Shown: positions 1 to 5,289 of the stretch, piece after piece
Position numbering within the stretch: position 1 is the first letter of the stretch
How the letters are laid out: each line of letters begins with the position of its first letter
Assembly: GCA_903851455.1 (NCBI GenBank)
Contig: CAINOM010000220.1
Span: forward strand, 1-5,289
DNA: 5,289 bases
Reading direction: 5' to 3'
Source: an uncultured Bacteroidota bacterium
GTDB taxonomy: Bacteria > Bacteroidota > Bacteroidia > Chitinophagales > Chitinophagaceae
Program-made: the position numbers and the translations under genes
Notes under the pieces: generated by a model
What the model saw: only the letters and a program-made list of their open reading frames with translations
Told to the model about the DNA's origin: nothing
The model's database searches: none

Positions 1-2023
1 CACTGATCGTATCGTTCGTATTCAGGTAGCTGCCGGGCCCAAGTGTGCGGATATGCCAGCCCCTGAGACTGTACGGGCCGCCGGCAAAATACTGCTTGAT
101 GTAGGGTAGGGCAGACGATCTGCCATAAGGTATGCCAATGCCTCCCGAAAAACGAAACGCAAATACTGAATGTGGCAAGGTGAAATAGTGCCGCACGTCA
201 AAATCGAATTTTGTGTATTGGGCGAAGTTTTTGATTTTGTAACTGTCTATCACCGATGCCCCTATTTGGTTGATCGCACTTAAAAGGCCGCCGGCCTCTT
301 CTACAGACAATCTAAGGAACGAATAGTTCCGGCCGCGTTTTTTTATATTATTGTCAAACGTAAAAGAGAGGTTCTCCCCCTCGATGAACGCACTCTTGTA
401 GCTGTTTTTCAAGTATTCATTGGTGTTGAGTAATTGAGTAAAAGAAGGAGACTCTGCTGATAGGTTTATTATGTTCACAAATGCCGGCGAAAAGGTCCAG
501 GTCTTCGTTGTCGTCTCTTTCCAGCTGTATGAGAAGTTCGCGCTGGTGTTTTCCAGTGTGAAATAATTTACGCGATCTATCACGTTCTCACCTACGCCCA
601 ATATTGTGTGCGGCAGGTTGTTATTGCCAAACAGGTCCGATGGGAATGGTGCGATGAACTTCGGGAAATCGACACTTGCATTCACTCCGTAGTACTTGGT
701 CTGCAAGGTGAGGTTATGGAGCAGGTCGTTCCCTGTAGCTGGTGCCAGTTCTAAGCCTCCGTTTACGCCTACCGTCAGCAGGTTAGCCCCGCGTGCGAAA
801 TTCCGGTTGCGTACGTTCACACCAACAGAGCTGCCCAACGAATAAGTTGACCCGCTGGACACAACCGGGTTTATGGTAAAGTCAAGTTTTTTCACCTTGC
901 TCAGGAAAATATAGCAGTCCAGCTTGGTCTTGTCATCGCGCCGTGGATTGTATATGATCTTGATATACTGGAAGGTGCCCAGTTCATTGAGTTTCTTATA
1001 GGTTTTATCCTCATCTGCCTGTGAGTAAAATTGTCCGGGAGAGAGATAGATGTGCTCATAGATCACCCGGGCATGGATATACTCGCTATGATATTTAAAA
1101 CGAACACTGTCTACCGTCTCCGCCAGCATAGAGGAGTCTTTTATATCCTTCACGCTCACAAAGTCGGGGAAAATAGTGATGCTGGCTACAGTAAATTTCT
1201 TATAGGCGTCCGGGTCGTCAGCCAGCCGGATGGTTCCATCAATATCGATCTTGTGGTCATAGCTTCGTTTCGCCGGCTGTATGAAGTTAACGGCATTTTC
1301 AAACGGGCTTTCCACATTTTTGAATACTGTTTTATCCACGGTATCCATCCCGTTCATAAAATTTACATTTTCCTGCGAGAACTTCCAATAACCGTTATTG
1401 CGCACCAGCTGTGTTACACGGCTGCGCTCGTCATCAAGCATTCCTTTAGTGAACTCTTTGTTTTTTTCCAGCACTGTCTCATCCAGCGAACCGTGTACTA
1501 TTCTCGCTATCGCGCTGTCGTCTACGTCATAGCTAACATTGTTTATGCGGTAGTTGATACCGGCAATGATATCATACTCAGGGTATGCCTTCTTTTTAGA
1601 AAACCTGACAGTATCCTTCACTTTAGCATAAAAGTACCCCTGCGCGTTCAGGTAGTTCTTCATGTTCTCGGCCGATTTGGCCATTTTAGAGGAGTCGAAG
1701 ATCTCCGGCCTTTCTACTGACTTGGGCAGCGATGTATCTGGCTTTTCATGCAGCCGGTAATAATGGCGGTTATAGAACACAAGCTTGAACGGGATGCCAA
1801 ATAATGTGCTGTTCCGCTTCTGTATGATGTAGCGGGTTAGGTTATCCTTCAGTTCACCCTTGTTAACGATCTTTTTTTCTGTCTTAAGTGTTAGGTTATT
1901 TTTGCGCACCAGGTACTGCTTATCATCCAGGTGTTTTGTTGTATTGCAGGCAACTGGCAGAATTAACGCCGCCAGCAGTAAATAAAAAAGGATATTCCTA
2001 TTATCAAAAAATCTTTTGCCCAT
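1..2023 (-). CDS. tamL: Translocation and assembly module lipoprotein TamL (Omp85/BamA-TamA family), 3' end beyond the window
   Basis: An uninterrupted minus-strand frame starts at ATG 2023-2021 and runs off the left edge; 674 codons are present, with no stop. The N-terminus has a basic start, a hydrophobic stretch (about residues 11-25) and a lipobox-like LPVAC ending at Cys26, so it is probably a lipoprotein; Pro at -3 is atypical. CNTTKHLDDKQYLV after the Cys resembles Bacteroidota TamL. Residues about 310-360 look like a POTRA domain (SPGQFYSQAD, then LNELGTFQYIKI), preceded by weaker POTRA-like stretches. From about residue 365 the sequence is alternating beta-barrel strands. SLRGWHIRTLGPGSY (residues 652-666) carries the Omp85 loop-6 RG motif as L653-RGW-656. 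Family members insert or assemble outer-membrane proteins, and TamL is the lipidated Bacteroidota counterpart of TamA. Relatives are, from memory, some 750-850 residues, so perhaps 100 C-terminal residues are missing. It is divergent from the RNA methyltransferase. Family certain; exact TamL label likely. Confidence 0.9.
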   Translation of the reverse strand, partial: MGKRFFDNRNILFYLLLAALILPVACNTTKHLDDKQYLVRKNNLTLKTEKKIVNKGELKDNLTRYIIQKRNSTLFGIPFKLVFYNRHYYRLHEKPDTSLPKSVERPEIFDSSKMAKSAENMKNYLNAQGYFYAKVKDTVRFSKKKAYPEYDIIAGINYRINNVSYDVDDSAIARIVHGSLDETVLEKNKEFTKGMLDDERSRVTQLVRNNGYWKFSQENVNFMNGMDTVDKTVFKNVESPFENAVNFIQPAKRSYDHKIDIDGTIRLADDPDAYKKFTVASITIFPDFVSVKDIKDSSMLAETVDSVRFKYHSEYIHARVIYEHIYLSPGQFYSQADEDKTYKKLNELGTFQYIKIIYNPRRDDKTKLDCYIFLSKVKKLDFTINPVVSSGSTYSLGSSVGVNVRNRNFARGANLLTVGVNGGLELAPATGNDLLHNLTLQTKYYGVNASVDFPKFIAPFPSDLFGNNNLPHTILGVGENVIDRVNYFTLENTSANFSYSWKETTTKTWTFSPAFVNIINLSAESPSFTQLLNTNEYLKNSYKSAFIEGENLSFTFDNNIKKRGRNYSFLRLSVEEAGGLLSAINQIGASVIDSYKIKNFAQYTKFDFDVRHYFTLPHSVFAFRFSGGIGIPYGRSSALPYIKQYFAGGPYSLRGWHIRTLGPGSYLNTNDTIS

Positions 2024-2044
2024 CAGGTAACTACAATTTTATTA

Positions 2045-2052
2045 TAGTTTTG
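2045..2052 (+). promoter_or_regulatory. Bacteroidota -7 promoter motif for the RNA methyltransferase gene
   Basis: TAGTTTTG matches the Bacteroidota primary-sigma -7 consensus TAnnTTTG exactly. It lies in the 35-bp gap between the divergent genes, and only 6 bp (2053-2058) separate it from the chosen ATG at 2059. Transcription would then start at or beside the start codon, giving a leaderless or nearly leaderless mRNA. No good -33 TTG is found at the usual spacing; the nearest TTTG (2015-2018) is 26 bp upstream, which is too far. The motif is short and could be chance. Confidence 0.45.
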
Positions 2053-2058
2053 CAACGT

Positions 2059-2799
2059 ATGCTCTCGAAAGCGCAAAATAAATACATTCGGTCGTTAACA
2101 CAGCAGAAATTCCGCAATGAATATAAGGTATTTATTGCGGAAGGGGAAAAGATAGCACTGGAGTGGCTCATGTCTGAAACTTCCATTCAGTTGATCATCG
2201 CTACCGAAGATTGGGTTGCGCAACACCAGTCTGCCATAACCCGGCATCCCGAGGCTGCACTGCACATCGTAAAAGGCTCGGAATTGGAGGCGCTGACCAC
2301 GTTGCAGACCCCCAATCATGTGCTGTTGGTTGTGCCGCGACCAGCAGAAAAAGCGATCCCGCATTTAAATGAGTGGTACCTTGCACTAGACGATATCCAG
2401 GACCCCGGCAATATGGGTACGATCATCCGCATTGCTGACTGGTTTGGCATAAACCACATTGTTTGTTCGCCGGGCTGTGTGGATGTGTATAACCCAAAAG
2501 TTGTGCAAAGTGCTATGGGCGGGCATTTGAGAGTAGGGATATATGAGTCGGATCTCGTTACTTTCCTCTCAGGTTGCCGGTTGCCTAAGATATCGGCTAC
2601 ATTACATGGCCACAGTGTTTATGAAATGAAACGCCTGGATGCAAGCGTGCTGATAATTGGCAATGAATCAAAAGGGGTTTCAGACAGGGTAGGGGCGTTG
2701 GCAACGCAGGCGGTCACCATTCCGCGAAAAGGTGGTGCAGAATCATTGAATGCAGGAGTTTCAGCAGGCATATTATGTGCACTGTTACTTCCATGTTAA
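2059..2799 (+). CDS. TrmH/SpoU-family RNA 2'-O-ribose methyltransferase (SPOUT fold)
   Basis: The 246-residue protein transfers a methyl group from SAM to a ribose 2'-OH in rRNA or tRNA; the target nucleotide cannot be read from the sequence. The N-terminal part (about residues 1-95) matches the substrate-binding domain of this family, with KYIRSLTQQKFRNEYKVFIAEGEK at its start. The SPOUT catalytic domain follows with its three motifs in order: DPGNMGTIIRIAD (115-127, with Asn118 and the catalytic-type Arg124), IIGNESKGVS (199-208) and ESLNAGVSAGI (228-238). These last two form the knotted SAM site. The frame is open back to 1888, but ATG 2059 is chosen because the family-like sequence starts there, the length fits (typical relatives are about 240-270 residues), and an earlier start would overlap the beginning of tamL by more than 130 bp. 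It may be co-transcribed with the next gene, 70 bp away. General RNA methyltransferase is the safe name. Confidence 0.92.
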   Translation: MLSKAQNKYIRSLTQQKFRNEYKVFIAEGEKIALEWLMSETSIQLIIATEDWVAQHQSAITRHPEAALHIVKGSELEALTTLQTPNHVLLVVPRPAEKAIPHLNEWYLALDDIQDPGNMGTIIRIADWFGINHIVCSPGCVDVYNPKVVQSAMGGHLRVGIYESDLVTFLSGCRLPKISATLHGHSVYEMKRLDASVLIIGNESKGVSDRVGALATQAVTIPRKGGAESLNAGVSAGILCALLLPC

Positions 2800-2869
2800 A
2801 ATCATTTTCAGAAATTGCACGGATTAAACACATAACGGCAACAATAGTCTAACCATCGAAGATCATTTT

Positions 2870-3658
2870 ATGAAAAACATATTTCTTATTTCCGCGCTCT
2901 TGGTTACAGGTATCACTTGTGCTACGGCCCAGAGTATGCTCAAAGTGCGCCTCGCCGATAATTCAAAGTTAAATGTAGAAGTCGATGGGCGGTATTTCAA
3001 TAAAACAGGTACTTCGGTCACCGTCGGTGATCTTCCTCCCGGTCGTCACAGATTTGCCATATACACCCTGGTGCAGGATAGGCGTGGCAGGGGGCGGCAA
3101 GAGTCTGTTTATTCGGGGAAGGTAGTCACACATGGTGGATATGTTACCGTATTTACCTACGATCCAAACACCGGAGAGACCAATGTGCAGGAGCTGGACA
3201 TAAATAGTTATCAGCAGAACATACCTCCTGCGGCCAATGGAAGCGGCGGGTATGACCAGCGCAATACACCACAGGTCAATAACAACAATAATGATTATGG
3301 CAATGATAATAAATACGTCAATCCATCCAGCCCGGTAGCATCGCCGGTGCCTGCAGACGCTATCGGTACGCTCACAGACGACAAAATAAATGTGCTGAAA
3401 ACAAAAGTAGCTGCGAAAAAAACGGATACCGAGAAAATGAATGTTCTTAAAGACGAACTTAAGGACGAGAAGATCACCACAGACCAGGTAGCCCTGATTA
3501 TGGATTGGTTCAACTTCGAGAGCACCAAGGTCGACTTCGCTAAATGGGCTTATGCAAATACCGTTGACAAAGAAAATTTCGCCAACCTCGACAGCAAACT
3601 ATCCTACAAGAACTACGAAGACGACCTCAATAAATTTATCCAGGACAGTAGCAGGTAA
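2870..3658 (+). CDS. Secreted DUF4476 domain-containing protein
   Basis: The 262-residue protein has a signal peptide (residues 1-20; MKNIF, hydrophobic core, Ala-Thr-Ala before Gln21), so it should leave the cytoplasm. Residues about 23-98 form a predicted beta-rich domain (LKVRLADNSKLNVEVDGRYF, then a LPPGRHRFAIY turn-strand element), which recalls PEGA-like carbohydrate- or wall-associated sandwich domains; that likeness is only suggestive. Residues about 110-165 are a low-complexity linker rich in Asn, Gly, Pro and Ser, including NNNNNDYGNDN. Residues about 167-258 match DUF4476: repeated helices with ITTDQVALIMDWFNFESTKVDFAKWAY and a final DKENFANLDSKLSY segment. DUF4476 is found mainly in Bacteroidota and has no established function. 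The start follows a 70-bp gap with no clear TAnnTTTG promoter or Shine-Dalgarno, so read-through from the RNA methyltransferase gene is possible. It converges with the PAP2 gene, 68 bp downstream. Confidence 0.88.
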   Translation: MKNIFLISALLVTGITCATAQSMLKVRLADNSKLNVEVDGRYFNKTGTSVTVGDLPPGRHRFAIYTLVQDRRGRGRQESVYSGKVVTHGGYVTVFTYDPNTGETNVQELDINSYQQNIPPAANGSGGYDQRNTPQVNNNNNDYGNDNKYVNPSSPVASPVPADAIGTLTDDKINVLKTKVAAKKTDTEKMNVLKDELKDEKITTDQVALIMDWFNFESTKVDFAKWAYANTVDKENFANLDSKLSYKNYEDDLNKFIQDSSR

Positions 3659-3726
3659 TTACGGAAAAATCCCCAGGCGGAGATTCCACATTCCAATCTC
3701 TGTGCAGATGAAAATGTCTACGTTGC

Positions 3727-4380
3727 TCAGTCTACTTCACCCTCTCCTTCGGAGAGGGCCGGGGAGAGGTCTCTCTTGTCTGATTTTTCTGGAATTTGAA
3801 CTTTGGAATTCAACACAAAATATCTGTTGTAAAGTGCGCCGGTAGAAATTCCGATCATACAGCCAAGCAATGCCCCGCAGGTCACATCCAGCGGATAATG
3901 CACCCCTACATACACTTGTGCAAAAGCCACAATGCCGGCCCATAGTATCGCCACGGGCCATATCCATTTAACCATCTTGCCCATTGTCATCGCCGTGAAT
4001 ATGCCTATTGAAAAGTGGTTGGCGGCATGGGAGGAAGGAAACCCATACAGTCCTCCGCATGGTACAATAAGATGAATGACACTGGCCAGGTAAGGATTGT
4101 TGCAGGGACGTAAACGGTGAAAATGCGGCTTTAACAATGTGGCGCTTACCTGGTCAGACAATATGAACGAAACCAGGAAGAAAAGACACCAGATCATCCC
4201 TTTTCGCCCGAATTTTGCAGGGATGAATAATCCCAGGAAAAGATACAGGGGTGCCCAGAACCACGGATTTCTCAGGAATGGCACGACACAGTCAAAGAAT
4301 GGAGTATGCCACTGGGTATTCAGGTAATACCAGGCCACATGGTCGTAATACACTACCAGCTCTCGGAAAGTCTTAGGCAT
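3727..4380 (-). CDS. PAP2-family membrane phosphatase (phosphatidic acid phosphatase type 2 / undecaprenyl-diphosphatase-like)
   Basis: The 217-residue protein has about six hydrophobic segments and should sit in the inner membrane, removing phosphate from a lipid phosphate or polyprenyl diphosphate. The three PAP2 motifs are in order: KPHFHRLRP (K84, R91, P92), FPSSHAAN (114-121, His118 as proton donor) and AQVYVGVHYPLDV (154-166, His161 nucleophile and Asp165). Motif 2 has PSSH where the textbook form is PSGH. Motif 3 has Gln155 where the usual SRxxxxxHxxxD has Arg. The catalytic histidines and Asp are intact, so activity is likely. The start overlaps the end of the upstream methyltransferase gene by 8 bp, which indicates translational coupling and one transcript. 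The last roughly 15 residues (DLSPALSEGEGEVD and just before) are encoded by a short hairpin repeat found again at the right edge, so the ancestral protein probably ended near residues 188-202. Substrate unknown. Confidence 0.92.
   Translation of the reverse strand: MPKTFRELVVYYDHVAWYYLNTQWHTPFFDCVVPFLRNPWFWAPLYLFLGLFIPAKFGRKGMIWCLFFLVSFILSDQVSATLLKPHFHRLRPCNNPYLASVIHLIVPCGGLYGFPSSHAANHFSIGIFTAMTMGKMVKWIWPVAILWAGIVAFAQVYVGVHYPLDVTCGALLGCMIGISTGALYNRYFVLNSKVQIPEKSDKRDLSPALSEGEGEVD
3731..3765. repeat. Short hairpin repeat, left copy, inside the 3' end of the PAP2 gene
   Basis: This 35-bp GC-rich element recurs at 5255-5289 in the same orientation with one difference. It contains a perfect 8-bp hairpin, CCCTCTCC (3740-3747) and GGAGAGGG (3751-3758), with the 3-base loop TTC. 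A second GGAGAGG arm at 3763-3769 could pair with the same left arm instead, so two folds compete. The element is probably longer to the right (at least to 3769), which cannot be compared because the other copy is cut by the window edge. On the minus strand it is translated as SPALSEGEGEV at the end of the phosphatase. It resembles REP-like intergenic repeats. It might also help terminate the convergent DUF4476 transcript, but no T-tract follows. Confidence 0.85.
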
Positions 4381-5107
4381 ATTTCTTTTTAAAGATCATG
4401 ATCAGGCGGGGGGAGTGCATAGGGTCGTAAGAGCCTAGCTGGTAATCTCCAAAAGTGCTTACCAGGTGCATATCGGCAGGCCGGAATATTTTCACGAAAT
4501 CCGACTGCGTAAATGCTGCCACCCGCTCGGTGTACTGCCGGGGCTTCTTATCGGCGTCAACGAAATTTATCTCTTTTATAATGTGCTTATGCTCCACCTT
4601 GCGGTTTATCTTAAACGTATAGCTGCCGCGCACCACCGTTTCTTCCGGTACAAAGTTGGCCAGCACCTGTTCTGCATTCAGGTAGTCTACTACCAGAATT
4701 CCTCCGTTCTTCAACGATGCCGCAAAAGACCGCGCTGCAAGAGCGTGGTCCCGGTCGTGGGCAAAATACCCAAAGCTGGTAAAGAAATTAAACGCGTAAT
4801 CGAAGTAATTGATGTAAAACGGCAGCCGCATGTCCTGCACAAAAAACTGGAGGTTAGGGCCTTCAAATGCCTTGGCCTTTTCAATGCTGGGGTGCGAAAT
4901 GTCGATGCCGGTTACATCAAAGCCGTGCTCGGCAAGCTGTTTCGCAAACCGTCCCTCACCGCAGGCTATATCCAGCATAGTGCAGCCGGGAGGCGGCATA
5001 AGGTAGTCCAGCAGTTTTTCTACAAACTCCTGCGCTTCAAACTCATCCCTGTTCTGATACAGTATCTTATAAAACGGTGACCCAAACCAATTTTCGAACC
5101 AATTCAT
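4373..5107 (-). CDS. Class I SAM-dependent methyltransferase
   Basis: This is a 244-residue Rossmann-fold methyltransferase, predicted cytoplasmic. Motif I is LDIACGEGRF (45-54), the SAM-binding glycine loop. Motif II is VTGIDIS (65-71), with acidic Asp69 for the ribose hydroxyls. QDMRLPF (91-97) supplies the adenine-side acidic position. FDYAFNFFTSFGYF (102-115) is the motif IV strand, and LKNGGILVVDYLN (132-144) the post-motif strand. The C-terminal part (about 155-244) is beta-rich, ends PRLIMIFKKKYA, and probably shapes the substrate pocket. The substrate is not evident; it resembles small-molecule methyltransferases of the Methyltransf_11/25 type more than RNA or DNA enzymes. The start at ATG 5107-5105 gives a natural N-terminus (MNWFENWFGSPFYKILYQNR, common in this subgroup). 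Its stop overlaps the PAP2 start (TATGCCTAA), so the two genes are an operon. A -7-like motif lies 33 bp upstream. Confidence 0.9.
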   Translation of the reverse strand: MNWFENWFGSPFYKILYQNRDEFEAQEFVEKLLDYLMPPPGCTMLDIACGEGRFAKQLAEHGFDVTGIDISHPSIEKAKAFEGPNLQFFVQDMRLPFYINYFDYAFNFFTSFGYFAHDRDHALAARSFAASLKNGGILVVDYLNAEQVLANFVPEETVVRGSYTFKINRKVEHKHIIKEINFVDADKKPRQYTERVAAFTQSDFVKIFRPADMHLVSTFGDYQLGSYDPMHSPRLIMIFKKKYA

Positions 5108-5140
5108 TTATTGTAGTCTTAGCAACTCGTGATCTGGCCT

Positions 5141-5148
5141 CAAAAATA
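5141..5148 (-). promoter_or_regulatory. Bacteroidota -7 promoter motif for the methyltransferase/PAP2 operon
   Basis: On the minus strand this reads TATTTTTG, an exact match to TAnnTTTG. It lies 33 bp before the methyltransferase ATG, which would give a leader of roughly 25-30 nt. No convincing -33 TTG is seen at the usual spacing. It is the only match between the palindrome at 5166-5219 and the gene, so it is the best promoter candidate for the operon. Confidence 0.45.
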
Positions 5149-5165
5149 GCTTATAGTAGTTAGTA

Positions 5166-5219
5166 AACAGCAGGATGTACCCGATAAAATCATTATTTTA
5201 CCGGGTTTTTAGTGCTGTT
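5166..5219 (-). terminator. Compound palindrome, probable intergenic terminator or structured RNA
   Basis: The outer arms AACAGCA (5166-5172) and TGCTGTT (5213-5219) are perfectly complementary. Inside a symmetric 6/6 internal loop sits an inner stem, 5179-5190 against 5195-5206, with a 4-base loop. Read as minus-strand RNA, all 12 inner pairs form, one of them a G-U wobble (positions 5201 and 5184). Read as plus-strand RNA, that position is an A-C mismatch, so the fold is better on the minus strand. The plus strand instead has TTTTT (5206-5210) just after the inner stem, the classic terminator layout. It could thus terminate a minus-strand gene entering from the right, act in both directions, or be a protein-binding site. 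The structure is certain; the role and strand are inferred. Confidence 0.55.
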
Positions 5220-5254
5220 CTTTGAAATTGGGTAACGTGGGGTTAGTAGCTTAT

Positions 5255-5289
5255 TCTACTTCACCCTCTCCCTCGGAGAGGGCCGGGGA
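5255..5289. repeat. Short hairpin repeat, right copy, cut by the window edge
   Basis: It matches 34 of 35 bases of 3731-3765 in the same orientation. The single difference (C at 5272, T at 3748) is in the hairpin loop, so the 8-bp stem CCCTCTCC (5264-5271) with GGAGAGGG (5275-5282) is kept. On the minus strand, in the same phase as in the PAP2 gene, it reads SPALSEGEGEVE followed by TAA at 5253-5251. It may therefore be the C-terminal end of a gene lying to the right, though 12 codons cannot prove that. The rest of the element is beyond the window. Confidence 0.85.

Noticed and set aside
1031..1720. A 229-codon open frame on the plus strand
   Set aside because: It is antisense to tamL, which has continuous family-like sequence on the minus strand. 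The translation has no recognisable domain and biased composition typical of a shadow frame.
1888..2058. A 57-codon upstream extension of the RNA methyltransferase
   Set aside because: It would overlap the start of tamL, shows no family resemblance, and the normal N-terminus begins at ATG 2059.
2798..2808. AAAATcATTTT just at the end of the RNA methyltransferase gene
   Set aside because: Palindromic, but the 1-base centre cannot form a hairpin loop and it is AT-only; likely chance.
2800..2869. A promoter for the DUF4476 gene
   Set aside because: No TAnnTTTG match or Shine-Dalgarno was found in these 70 bp, so no site is called.
3680..3700. Inverted repeat GAGATT...AATCTC between the convergent genes, as a terminator
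   Set aside because: The stem is only 6 bp with a 9-base loop and no T-tract on either side; not enough to call.
3552..3845. A 97-codon plus-strand frame across the end of the DUF4476 gene and the repeat
   Set aside because: It overlaps two well-supported genes in other frames; its Leu/Arg/Gly-rich part is just the repeat read on the plus strand.
4466..5080. A 204-codon open frame on the plus strand
   Set aside because: It is antisense to the methyltransferase, whose motifs are clear; no signal or domain is seen in it.

Overview
The window looks like chromosomal DNA of a Bacteroidota bacterium, probably of the Chitinophagia/Sphingobacteriia type. Three things suggest this: a TamL-type lipoprotein form of the Omp85 family, a secreted protein with a DUF4476 C-terminus, and matches to the Bacteroidota -7 promoter motif TAnnTTTG where Shine-Dalgarno sequences are absent. 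This placement rests on family knowledge and reading of the sequence, not on a search. There is no RNA gene, CRISPR array, transposase or phage gene.

Layout from left to right. Positions 1-2023 (minus) hold most of tamL, an outer-membrane assembly lipoprotein whose C-terminal barrel end runs off the left edge. A 35-bp divergent gap (2024-2058) separates it from a TrmH/SpoU-family RNA 2'-O-methyltransferase (2059-2799, plus), whose promoter-like motif lies almost on its start codon. A secreted DUF4476 protein follows at 2870-3658 (plus). It converges on a two-gene minus-strand operon made of a class I SAM-dependent methyltransferase (4373-5107) and a PAP2-family membrane phosphatase (3727-4380), which overlap by 8 bp. 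The remaining 182 bp (5108-5289) contain a promoter-like motif, a 54-bp imperfect palindrome and a copy of a short hairpin repeat.

The least ordinary part is the right half. A 35-bp GC-rich hairpin repeat occurs twice in the same orientation (3731-3765 and 5255-5289), with one difference that falls in the hairpin loop. The two copies bracket the methyltransferase/PAP2 operon. The left copy is translated as the C-terminal tail of the phosphatase. The right copy has the same open phase on the minus strand and also meets a stop just after the element, so it may end another gene beyond the window.

Functionally, tamL and the DUF4476 protein belong to the cell envelope and the RNA methyltransferase to RNA modification. 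The methyltransferase/PAP2 pair is translationally coupled and could act on a shared lipid or isoprenoid-linked substrate, but nothing in the sequence shows which. No clearly new multi-gene system is visible. The repeat and the palindrome are the best candidates for follow-up.
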